Source of the DNA: Chloroflexota bacterium
GTDB taxonomy: Bacteria > Chloroflexota > Dormibacteria > Aeolococcales > Aeolococcaceae
DNA length: 7,209 nucleotides
Reading direction: 5' to 3'
Assembly: GCA_003491925.1 (NCBI GenBank)
Contig: DNAU01000061.1
Location: 1 to 7,209 of the forward strand
Positions 1 to 6,451 of this stretch are shown here, piece after piece. Within the stretch, counting starts at the first letter, position 1; the number at the start of each line of letters is the position of its first letter. The notes beneath the pieces were generated by a model. That model was not told the DNA's origin, did not search any database, and saw only the letters and a program-made list of their open reading frames with translations. The position numbers were made by a program, and so were the translations under genes.

Positions 1-471
1 CAGGTGGACCGGTTCCTCTTCAAGGTCGACCTCGGCTACCTCCCCCTCGACGACGAGGTGGCGATGCTGGACCGCTTCCAGACCTCCTCGCCGCTCGACG
101 ACCTGATGCCGGTGACCACCCCCGAGGAGCTGGGGGAGTGCCAGACGGCGTGCTCCGAGGTCTACTGCGACCCGGCGCTCAAGGAGTACTGCGTGCGCCT
201 GGTCCAGCGCACCCGCCAGCACCCCGACGTCGCGCTCGGAGCCTCGCCCCGCGGCAGCCTCGGGCTGCTTCACTCCGCCCAGGCGCGGGCCGCGGCGGCG
301 GGGCGCGACTTCGTCCTCCCCGACGATCTCAAGGGACTGGCGGCCGGAGTGCTCACCCACCGGGTGATCCTCACCCCCAACGCGGAGCTCCGCGGCGTTC
401 TGGCTTCGGGCGTCATCGAGGAGATCCTCGCCGCCGAGGCCGTCCCGACGGCCGCGCGGCGGCTGGCATGA
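1..471 (+). CDS. MoxR-family AAA+ ATPase, C-terminal part (5' end outside the window)
   Basis: The reading frame is open from the first base, so this is the last 156 residues of a larger protein. MoxR ATPases are usually about 310-330 residues, so roughly half is missing, including the Walker A and B motifs. Counting from the first codon, residues 1-5 (QVDRF) match the conserved QxDRF segment of MoxR proteins. Residues 80-86 (GASPRGS) are the sensor-2 motif with Arg83, and residues 102-121 match the usual lid ending (RDFVLPDDLK...HRV). MoxR ATPases are thought to act as cytosolic chaperones or remodellers for a membrane or metal-binding partner encoded beside them. The stop overlaps the ATG of the DUF58 gene, so the two are probably translationally coupled. 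An oddity is four cysteines (47, 51, 56, 64) in the lid region, where relatives mostly have hydrophobic residues. The family call is secure; the substrate is unknown. Confidence 0.93.
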   Translation, partial: QVDRFLFKVDLGYLPLDDEVAMLDRFQTSSPLDDLMPVTTPEELGECQTACSEVYCDPALKEYCVRLVQRTRQHPDVALGASPRGSLGLLHSAQARAAAAGRDFVLPDDLKGLAAGVLTHRVILTPNAELRGVLASGVIEEILAAEAVPTAARRLA

Positions 472-1667
472 GCAGCCGGGCGCCTCTTCTCGCCGTCCTC
501 GTCGTCCTCAGCTTCTTCGCTGGGCTCACCGGAGTCCGCCTCGCCTACACCCTGGCCTACGCGCTGGTGCTGCTGCTGGCCGTGGCCTGGGCCTGGTCGA
601 TGATCCTGGCCCGGCGCGTGGAGGTCCGCCGCCAGCCGCCGGAGGGCGCCCACATGGTGGGGGAGGCGTTCACCGAGCGCTTCACCATCCGCAACCGCAG
701 CATCCTGACCCTCCCCTACTGCGAGGTCCACGACCGGACCCGGCTGGCGGGGTACTCGCCGGGACGGGCCTGCGCGCTCAACCCGGGGGGGTCGGTGGCG
801 TGGACGGCGCGGGGGATCTTCACCCAGCGGGGCAAGCTGAGCTTCGGGCCCCTGGAGGTCAGGCTCGGCGACCCCTTCGGCCTCTTCCCCAAGACGGTGC
901 GGCTGCGGGAGACCGGCGCCGTGCTCGTCTACCCGGCGATCCACCCGGTCGACTCCGTCCTCGGTCCGGTCTGGATGGGGGGCTCCTTCGGAGAGGTCCG
1001 CCACGGACGGGGCCTCGACGTGCCGCCAGACATCTCCTCGGTCCGCGACCACGCTCCCGACGACGGCATGAGCCGCATCCACTGGCCGTCCACGGCCCGG
1101 GCCGGACGCCTGATCAGCCGCCTGTACGAGTCGCGGCAGAGCTCCGACGTCATGGTCATGCTCGACCTCGCCCGGGACACCCATTTCGGTGAGGCGCCCG
1201 AATCCACCCTCGAGTACGCGGTCTCGCTCGCCGCCTCGATCTGCCATGCCGCGCTGGCGCGCGGCCAGGCGGTGGGGCTGGTCACCAACGACCGGATGGC
1301 GACCGCGATCGGCCCGGGCCGGGGCGAGGCCCAGCGGCTGCGGATCCTGGAGTTCCTGGCCTTGGCCCAGAACAGCGGGCGCCGCCCGATCGCGGCCGCG
1401 ATCGCCCAGCACGGACGGAGCTGGCAGGGCCGCGGCGGGCTGATCGTCGTGACCAGCGATCGCGACCCCGCATGGGTCGAGGCCCTGGTCGAGGTGGGGG
1501 TTCGCGGGCAGCGCCATCTCGCGGTGCTGGTCGAGCCCACCAGCTTCGGGGCCTCGGGCCCGCCGATGCGGGTCGGCGCCGCCTGGCGGCTGGCCCTCGA
1601 CTGGTGGATCGTCCGGCGGGGCGACGTGCTCTCCATGCCCCGCCGCACCCGCGCCGCCGGGATGTGA
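468..1667 (+). CDS. DUF58 domain-containing membrane protein
   Basis: The product is 399 residues. Two hydrophobic stretches near the N-terminus (about residues 5-22 and 25-47) should anchor it in the membrane. Next comes a beta-rich segment with the pattern typical of these proteins (RGIFTQRGKLSFGPLE at 115-130, then DPFGLF at 135-140). The DUF58 signature follows at about 192-211: VRDHAPDDG, RIHW and STAR, close to the family form RxYxxGDxxRxIHWkxSAR. The rest (about 225-360) resembles a von Willebrand A fold, but the usual DxSxS metal site is degenerate: the first strand reads VMVMLDLARDTHF. I chose the ATG at 468 because it overlaps the moxR stop in an ATGA junction and puts the anchor at the N-terminus; the frame is open further upstream but that part is not protein-like. 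Function is unknown in general, although the gene regularly sits between moxR and transglutaminase genes, as here. Confidence 0.93.
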   Translation: MSSRAPLLAVLVVLSFFAGLTGVRLAYTLAYALVLLLAVAWAWSMILARRVEVRRQPPEGAHMVGEAFTERFTIRNRSILTLPYCEVHDRTRLAGYSPGRACALNPGGSVAWTARGIFTQRGKLSFGPLEVRLGDPFGLFPKTVRLRETGAVLVYPAIHPVDSVLGPVWMGGSFGEVRHGRGLDVPPDISSVRDHAPDDGMSRIHWPSTARAGRLISRLYESRQSSDVMVMLDLARDTHFGEAPESTLEYAVSLAASICHAALARGQAVGLVTNDRMATAIGPGRGEAQRLRILEFLALAQNSGRRPIAAAIAQHGRSWQGRGGLIVVTSDRDPAWVEALVEVGVRGQRHLAVLVEPTSFGASGPPMRVGAAWRLALDWWIVRRGDVLSMPRRTRAAGM

Positions 1668-1688
1668 CCGGCGGCGGCTGAGATCCCC

Positions 1689-1712
1689 ATGCGCAGCGCC
1701 GAGAGCCCATGA
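1689..1712 (+). other. 7-residue minimal ORF overlapping the transglutaminase start
   Basis: The 41-base gap after the DUF58 stop holds a complete tiny reading frame of seven codons plus stop (MRSAESP). Its TGA overlaps the ATG at 1709 in an ATGA arrangement. It could couple translation across the gap or be chance; there is no strong Shine-Dalgarno in front of it. Nothing indicates that the peptide itself matters. Confidence 0.2.
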
Positions 1713-4231
1713 GCAGCCCCGGGTCCGGACCGGTCTCGGGCGGAGGCTGGGCGCGGGCGGTCGCCGAGCCGGCCAGGGTGCCGCCCCACGCGGTCCGGCC
1801 CTCGGGAGCCGCGGGGGTCCGGCGACGGACGGCTCCCCTCCCGGGCCAGTACATGGCCGTGGCCGCGCCGGTGGCGCCCTCGGGGATCGGCTCCTACGCC
1901 ATCGCCCTCGGCCTGATCGTGACGACCACCACCGCGGTGCTCGCCGGCAACTGGATCGGAGGCGCCCAGGCGACCCTCCTGGTGGCGGTGGTGGCGCTGG
2001 TCGAGGCGATCCTGCTCGGCCGCTCGGGGATCGGCAGGCTCGCCGCGATCGGGCTTGCCGTCCCCCTCTGCGCCGCGGTGGTGGTGCCCACCACCATCGG
2101 TCTCATCCCCCTCTCGGTGAGCAGTGGAGGGCTCCAGCACACGGTCGGGGAGTACCTCCTCCAGGCGTTCACCGGATTGCTCGCCACCGGGCCTGGCGAC
2201 TTCGTCCGCTGGGCCTTCATGGTGGGACTGGCGACCATCATCTGGCTCTGCGGCTACTGGCTCGGCTGGGTGGCCTTCCGCGAGCAGCGCGGCGTCCTGG
2301 CCGTCCTCCCGGCGCTGGTCGTCGTCGCCGTCAACGTCCTCAACGCCCCCTCGGTCACCAGTGGCGCCGGGCCCGGCTCGTCGATAGGGCTCTCCGAGAC
2401 GATGGCCATCTTCGCCGCCCTGCTGGTGATCGGCCTGGCCGAGCTCGGCTCGCTCGCCGCGGGCTGGCGCCGGCGGAGGGTACCGACCCTGGAGGGGGTC
2501 CGGGAGCGGTATACGATCTCCCTCTCCCTGGCCGCGATCGCGGTGGTCGCCGCCAGCCTGCTGATCCCGCCGGTCAGCGACACCGACATCTCGGGCAACC
2601 TCTTCAACGGGGGGGCGGGCCCCGGCGGCGGCCCGGGGGCGCAGAGCCTCTCCAACATCGGCTTCAACCCGGTGGTGGCCCCCGGGGGCCAGCTGACCAA
2701 CAACCCCACCCCCGTGCTCACCTACTACACCGACCAGGGCCAGCCCACCTACCTCGAGGCGGACGTCGACACCGTCTTCAGCGCCGGCGACTGGATCCCC
2801 GACTTCGACACGGCGGTGGGCCAGACCTTCCCCGCCGGCACGATCCCGCGCGACCCGACCGCGCTGGGAGGATCGCGCTCGCCGGTCACGGTCCACATCA
2901 GCTACGAGCAGTCGGCCAGCTCCGCCACCCAGACGGCCGGAGGTGGCCTGAGCCTCTTCCCGGGTGACCCGTCCTCGATGAGCCTGCCCGGCACCGTCAT
3001 CGGCGACGTCGCGCCGCCGACGACCCCTCCCACGCCGACCCCGACCCCCTTCCCGTCCGGCTACCAGTGCATCGGGGACACCTGCCCCACCGGCAGCACC
3101 GCCACCCCCGTCTTCCTGAGCGTCGACGAGGTCGACCTTCCGGCGCAGACCATCCGCAGCATCGAGACGGGTGGCTCGGCGAGCACGGCGACCGTCGCCC
3201 AGCTCGAGAGCGCGGGGACCGACTACCCCTCGTGGGTGGAGAGCGACGCCGCGCCCCTGGTGGGCAAGGGCGCCTCCGCCACGGCGACCGCCGAGGCGGC
3301 GGTGATCGCGAGCCTCGCCAAGGCGTGGACGCTGGGCACCACCAACCCGTACGACGAGGCGGCGGCGATCGAGAGCCACCTGCGCAGCGGCGCCTTCGCC
3401 TACACCCTCACCCCGCCCAGGACGCCGAAGGGCCAGTGGCCGATCGTCTACTTCCTCGACTCCAGCCACCAGGGGTATTGCCAGTACTTCGCCAGCGCGA
3501 TGGGCGCGATGCTGCGCTCGCTTGGCATCCCGACCGTGCTGCTGAGCGGCTACGGACCCGGGACGTCCAGCGGCCGGTCCACCGCCGCCCACCAGCCGAT
3601 CTTCCAGGTGACCAGCACCGACGCCCACGCCTGGGTGGAGGCGTACTTCCCCGGTTACGGCTGGGTCCCCTTCGAGCCCACCCCCGCGTCCAACTTCGGC
3701 GGCTACCTGCCGATCCCGCGCGGCGGCGCGACGTCGGCCCCGAGTCAGGTGGCCTTCCCGAGCCACCACGCGGCGACACCGTCGCCCAGCGCCCGACCCT
3801 CCACGATCCCGACCTCGGGGGCCGGGAAGGGCACCGGACTCTCCCAGTGGGGGATGGGGCTCGCCGCCGGGCTGGTGGTGGTGGCGGTGCTGCTGCTGGC
3901 CTTCTTCCGATGGTGGCGAAGACCCCGCAGCCTCGCCGGGGTCTGGCGCCGGCTGGCCCTGGCCGGCCGGCTGGCCGGGATGGAACGGGACGTCTCGGAG
4001 ACCCGCGGGGCCTTCGTGGGGCGGCTCGCCCGCGCCCTGGGTGGCGGCGGCCCCCCGCTGCTCGAGGCCGAGCTGGGCACCGTCGCCGCGCTGAGCGGCA
4101 AGGCGGAGTTCTCCCCGCAGGGCCTGGAGGACCCGGACCACCGGCTCTGGCGTGACACCTGGGCATCGCTCGCCCCGGCCATCACCCGGCTCTGGCGACG
4201 CCGCCTGCTCCGCCGCCGGCCCGCGGTGTAG
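1709..4231 (+). CDS. TgpA-like multi-pass membrane transglutaminase-like enzyme
   Basis: The product is 840 residues. After a polar Ala/Pro/Arg-rich leader (1-58) there are about seven hydrophobic helices near 61-80, 88-104, 111-135, 168-188, 195-212, 230-251 and 270-287. An extracytoplasmic region runs from about 290 to 712, then one more helix (714-733) and a cytoplasmic tail (735-840) resembling the DUF4129-type tail of this family. The papain-like transglutaminase core lies at about 545-660, with the nucleophile in GYCQYF (Cys591), His640 in DAHAWVE, and FEPTP with Glu656 where many relatives have Asp. The core is preceded by GxFxYTLTPP, also usual for the family. The ectodomain is split by a Thr/Pro-rich linker (437-449) followed by CIGDTC, and a second Pro/Ser/Thr-rich linker (688-704) precedes the last helix. 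The start at 1709 has a weak GAGAG at 1701-1705. Met49 (position 1853) is a possible alternative, keeping all helices but without a visible Shine-Dalgarno. It probably acts on envelope proteins or peptides; the substrate is unknown. Confidence 0.92.
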   Translation: MSSPGSGPVSGGGWARAVAEPARVPPHAVRPSGAAGVRRRTAPLPGQYMAVAAPVAPSGIGSYAIALGLIVTTTTAVLAGNWIGGAQATLLVAVVALVEAILLGRSGIGRLAAIGLAVPLCAAVVVPTTIGLIPLSVSSGGLQHTVGEYLLQAFTGLLATGPGDFVRWAFMVGLATIIWLCGYWLGWVAFREQRGVLAVLPALVVVAVNVLNAPSVTSGAGPGSSIGLSETMAIFAALLVIGLAELGSLAAGWRRRRVPTLEGVRERYTISLSLAAIAVVAASLLIPPVSDTDISGNLFNGGAGPGGGPGAQSLSNIGFNPVVAPGGQLTNNPTPVLTYYTDQGQPTYLEADVDTVFSAGDWIPDFDTAVGQTFPAGTIPRDPTALGGSRSPVTVHISYEQSASSATQTAGGGLSLFPGDPSSMSLPGTVIGDVAPPTTPPTPTPTPFPSGYQCIGDTCPTGSTATPVFLSVDEVDLPAQTIRSIETGGSASTATVAQLESAGTDYPSWVESDAAPLVGKGASATATAEAAVIASLAKAWTLGTTNPYDEAAAIESHLRSGAFAYTLTPPRTPKGQWPIVYFLDSSHQGYCQYFASAMGAMLRSLGIPTVLLSGYGPGTSSGRSTAAHQPIFQVTSTDAHAWVEAYFPGYGWVPFEPTPASNFGGYLPIPRGGATSAPSQVAFPSHHAATPSPSARPSTIPTSGAGKGTGLSQWGMGLAAGLVVVAVLLLAFFRWWRRPRSLAGVWRRLALAGRLAGMERDVSETRGAFVGRLARALGGGGPPLLEAELGTVAALSGKAEFSPQGLEDPDHRLWRDTWASLAPAITRLWRRRLLRRRPAV

Positions 4232-4323
4232 CGCACGGGGTCCGCGAGGATCGCTTCGGGGTCGATCACGCTGCGGCCGTGACCGCCTGGGCCCGGCCGG
4301 ACCGCCGCGGCCCTCCTCGCGCC

Positions 4324-4365
4324 GCGCCGGGCACTCCTCCGCCGGCGCCGGGCATTCCCCCGCCG
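4324..4365. repeat. Imperfect tandem duplication, 2 x 21 bp
   Basis: Bases 4324-4344 and 4345-4365 are directly adjacent copies that agree at 19 of 21 positions, with mismatches at repeat positions 11 and 15. The pair lies in the spacer between the converging transglutaminase and MBL genes, just beyond the MBL stop codon. The rest of the spacer (4232-4323) shows only weak 5-bp stems (for example 4249-4253 with 4263-4267) and no T-tract on either strand, so I do not call a terminator. Confidence 0.7.
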
Positions 4366-4372
4366 CCGACCC

Positions 4373-5107
4373 CTACGCCGTCAGCTCCAGGGTCAGCAGG
4401 TCGTGGGCCACCAGCGCCCCCGGGATCGACACGGGGGCGGCCAGGTGGTTGAGGACGAATCTCACCCCCGGGTTGTCCTCGATCAGCTCGGCCACCTCGC
4501 CCCGCCAGAGGTGCCCCCCACCCACCGGAGCGTCGGGCCCGGAGCACTCGCAGACCAGCGCGTCGACCTCGCCGGCGAGACGGCGCACCCCGGCGCAGAG
4601 GGTGGTGTCGCCGCTGAAGCCCACCCGCAGACCGCTCCGGGTCACCGAGTAGGCGAGCGACGGGCCGGTGGCGTGGACCACCGCGTGGCTGCGCACCCGG
4701 CTCTCCCCGATCTGCACGTCGCTGCCGTCGTGGAGCACCACGTAGCGCGGCGCCACCCGGTCGTCGATGCGGCGCTGGGTCGGGCCGCCGAAGCCGGCCA
4801 CGGTGAGCCGCTCGATCAGCTCGCGGGTCCCCACCGGCCCGGCGATGGTCAGCCGGCCCGGCTCCGGCGGTTCGTCGCTGTGGGCGAGGGCGCCGAGCAG
4901 GAGTGGGAGCATGCCGCTGTGGTCCATGTGGAAGTGGGTGAGCAGCACCAGGTCGATGTCGTGGATGCGCACCCCGAGGCGGGGGAGGAGCAGGTGGGCC
5001 GGGGAGCCAGCATCGACCATCACCCGCTCGTCCAGGAGCGCGGAGGCGTTGGCCCCGCAGCCACTGAAGGCGCTGCCGCTGCCGAGGATGGAGAGGAGAA
5101 CCGCCAC
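4373..5107 (-). CDS. MBL-fold metallohydrolase (RNase Z / AtsA-like subgroup)
   Basis: The product is 244 residues with no signal peptide, so probably cytosolic. It starts with the beta strand LLSILGSGSAF and has the metal-binding motif THFHMDHSG (His58, His60, Asp62, His63). Further likely ligands are His145, Asp167 in FSGDT and His221 in VLNHL. GGHLW (His199) sits where RNase Z and AtsA-like proteins have their conserved His before a helix. All residues for a two-zinc hydrolase are therefore present. It is shorter than a typical RNase Z (about 300), and only 22 residues separate His145 from Asp167, leaving no room for the flexible tRNA-binding arm. A tRNA 3' processing role is therefore unlikely, and I cannot name the substrate. 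The start is GTG, chosen because an AGGTAGG lies 8 bases upstream. It lies 92 bases downstream of the carboxypeptidase gene on the same strand and could share its transcript or have its own promoter. Confidence 0.9.
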   Translation of the reverse strand: MAVLLSILGSGSAFSGCGANASALLDERVMVDAGSPAHLLLPRLGVRIHDIDLVLLTHFHMDHSGMLPLLLGALAHSDEPPEPGRLTIAGPVGTRELIERLTVAGFGGPTQRRIDDRVAPRYVVLHDGSDVQIGESRVRSHAVVHATGPSLAYSVTRSGLRVGFSGDTTLCAGVRRLAGEVDALVCECSGPDAPVGGGHLWRGEVAELIEDNPGVRFVLNHLAAPVSIPGALVAHDLLTLELTA

Positions 5108-5115
5108 GCGCGAAG

Positions 5116-5122
5116 CCTACCT
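5116..5122 (-). promoter_or_regulatory. Ribosome binding site for the MBL-fold gene
   Basis: The minus strand reads AGGTAGG here, ending 8 bases before the GTG at 5107. This supports the GTG start, which also puts the first beta strand of the fold right at the N-terminus. Confidence 0.55.
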
Positions 5123-5125
5123 GGA

Positions 5126-5193
5126 GCCGGTCGATCCGCCGCGGTCGCGACCGCCGCCGAAGCCTGACCGCCGGGAGAGTCGTGTCGACCGGC
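5126..5193. repeat. Nested inverted repeats in the spacer upstream of the MBL gene
   Basis: A 9-bp inverted repeat (GCCGGTCGA at 5126-5134 and TCGACCGGC at 5185-5193) encloses a perfect 14-bp palindrome, GCGGTCGCGACCGC, at 5141-5154. All of it lies in the 92-base spacer between the carboxypeptidase stop and the MBL start. The palindrome has no loop, so as it stands it looks more like a protein-binding dyad than an RNA hairpin. No T-tract follows on the minus strand, so an intrinsic terminator is not supported. In such GC-rich DNA chance remains possible. Confidence 0.4.
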
Positions 5194-5199
5194 CCCGGG

Positions 5200-6225
5200 T
5201 CAGCGCCGGGGCGCCGCCGTCGGGCTCGGCGTGGGGGTGGGCGGCAGCAGCGGCGGCAGTCCCTCCTGCTCGAAGCCCCAGTCGAGGAGGCGCGCCTCCA
5301 GCCTCGCCGGGTAGTCGGCATTGAGGAGGACCGCCAGCAGGCGGTGGCCGCCACGCACCGCCATCCCGATCAGGCAGGCGCCGGCGTTGCCGGTCCATCC
5401 CGGCTTGATGCCGACGGCTGCGGGGTAGTCCAGGAGCAGCTCGTCGAGGTTGTCGAGGTGGAAGGCGGGGTGCCCCGAGGTGGCGGGCAGCTCCATGCTC
5501 GGGGTGTCCACGATCTGGTCGAAGAGGGGGTAGCGGTCGTACGTGAAGGTCGCGATCACCGCCAGGTCGTACGCGGACGAGTAGAGCTCGGGGTCGTCGA
5601 GCCCGGAGGTGTTCGAGAAGCTCGAGTCCTGGAGGCCGAGGGCGGCGACCTGTGCGTTCATCGCGGAGACGAACCGGAACTCGCCCACGGTGTCCACCGC
5701 GATCGCCGAGGCGGCGTCGTCGCCGCTCGGGAGCAGCATCCCGTCGAGCAGCTCCTGGACGGTGAGCGTCTCCCCTGCCTGGAGCCCCATCACCGTGTCG
5801 TCGGCGGCCTGGCCGAGGGCTGCGGGGGTGATGAACACCTCCTCGCGGGGGCTGAAGTTCTCCAGCGCCACCAGCGAGGTGAGCACCTTGGTGAGGCTCG
5901 CCGGGCCGAGCTCGAGATGCGGATCGCGCTGCCAGAGGATCTCTCCGCTGTCCATGTCGACCAGGATCCCGGCCGCGGCCTTGATGGGCGGCGCCCCGAC
6001 CGGCATGGTCGCCGGCTCCCAGAAGCTGACGCTGCCAGTCGCCACGTTCATGTCGAACCAGGGGCCGGCCGTCGGGGTGGCGGTGGTGGCCGGCGCGGCG
6101 GGGACGGCGGCCCGCGGGGCGGCAGCCGGGCGCGCCGGGGCGACCATGAGCGCCGACCCCGCCGTCGCCGTGGCGGCCGCGACCGCCATCAGCAGCTGGG
6201 CGGCGCGGAGGGGGAGAGCGGCCAT
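5200..6225 (-). CDS. Exported S11-family D-alanyl-D-alanine carboxypeptidase-like protein with altered motifs
   Basis: The product is 341 residues. Residues 1-37 look like a signal peptide: a short basic start (Arg7), a hydrophobic stretch (8-29) and an Ala-rich cleavage region. An Ala/Pro/Thr linker follows (38-54). The peptidase S11 domain (about 78-310) opens with [18 protein letters not shown] and has the nucleophile motif SLTK (Ser110, Lys113). The second motif reads SGD (Ser167, Asp169) where SxN is usual, and the third reads KPG (Lys274, Gly276) where KTG is usual. The S11 family trims the terminal D-Ala from peptidoglycan stem peptides outside the membrane. The C-terminal PBP5 beta domain and amphipathic membrane anchor are absent; a Pro/Thr-rich tail (324-341) ends the protein. 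The start at 6225 gives the complete signal peptide, with no in-frame start codon close upstream and no clear Shine-Dalgarno. The fold assignment is firm; full activity is uncertain because of the two substitutions. Confidence 0.9.
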   Translation of the reverse strand: MAALPLRAAQLLMAVAAATATAGSALMVAPARPAAAPRAAVPAAPATTATPTAGPWFDMNVATGSVSFWEPATMPVGAPPIKAAAGILVDMDSGEILWQRDPHLELGPASLTKVLTSLVALENFSPREEVFITPAALGQAADDTVMGLQAGETLTVQELLDGMLLPSGDDAASAIAVDTVGEFRFVSAMNAQVAALGLQDSSFSNTSGLDDPELYSSAYDLAVIATFTYDRYPLFDQIVDTPSMELPATSGHPAFHLDNLDELLLDYPAAVGIKPGWTGNAGACLIGMAVRGGHRLLAVLLNADYPARLEARLLDWGFEQEGLPPLLPPTPTPSPTAAPRR

Positions 6226-6242
6226 CGGTGGGACCGGCTCGC

Positions 6243-6271
6243 ATCGTAGTCCTGGCCGGCAGCGGTGTCCC
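6243..6271 (-). promoter_or_regulatory. Candidate sigma-70-type promoter for the carboxypeptidase gene
   Basis: On the minus strand, GGGACA (6271-6266) and TACGAT (6248-6243) are separated by exactly 17 bases, and each matches its consensus at 4 of 6 positions. Transcription would begin about 10 bases before the ATG at 6225, giving a very short leader, which fits the lack of a Shine-Dalgarno. The evidence is weak. The rest of the 226-base divergent region (6226-6451) shows no convincing promoter for clpB, and neither the CIRCE element (HrcA) nor the HAIR element (HspR) that often control clpB. Confidence 0.25.
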
Positions 6272-6451
6272 GAACGCCGATGTCCGAGCTGGCGCAGGAG
6301 CCGAGGCACGGCGGCCTGCCGATGCCGTGGGCGGGCGCGTCGGAGACGTGCCGCCCATCTGCTCGTGCTGGCGCCCGGCACCCGTGACGGCGCATGGCTC
6401 GCCTGCCCATCCCGGCGGTTCGCGCGCGGCACCGCGTGGTATCCAGAGAAC

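Noticed and set aside
929..4141. A 1070-codon open frame on the minus strand across the DUF58 and transglutaminase genes
   Set aside because: Its translation is a low-complexity mix of Arg, Gly, Ala and Asp with no domain. Long antisense open frames are expected opposite G/C-rich third positions, and the plus-strand genes have clear family motifs.
3067..4155. Plus-strand open frame in another phase inside the transglutaminase gene
   Set aside because: It is rich in Arg, Pro and Gly with no recognisable domain, while the overlapping frame contains the catalytic core and last membrane helix.
4249..4281. Possible terminator after the transglutaminase gene
   Set aside because: Only 5-bp stems can be drawn (4249-4253 with 4263-4267; 4266-4270 with 4278-4282) and there is no T-run, so an intrinsic terminator is not supported.
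4373..5107. MBL-fold gene as RNase Z
   Set aside because: The fold and ligands are similar, but the spacing between the third and fourth metal motifs leaves no room for the flexible tRNA-binding arm, and the protein is short.
4403..5167. Plus-strand open frame opposite the MBL-fold gene
   Set aside because: It is a His/Val/Glu-rich mirror of the minus-strand gene, whose metal-binding motifs are complete.
6414..6450. A clpB promoter using GTGGTATCC as a -10 element
   Set aside because: There is no matching -35 element at a suitable distance, and the leader would be only a few bases long.
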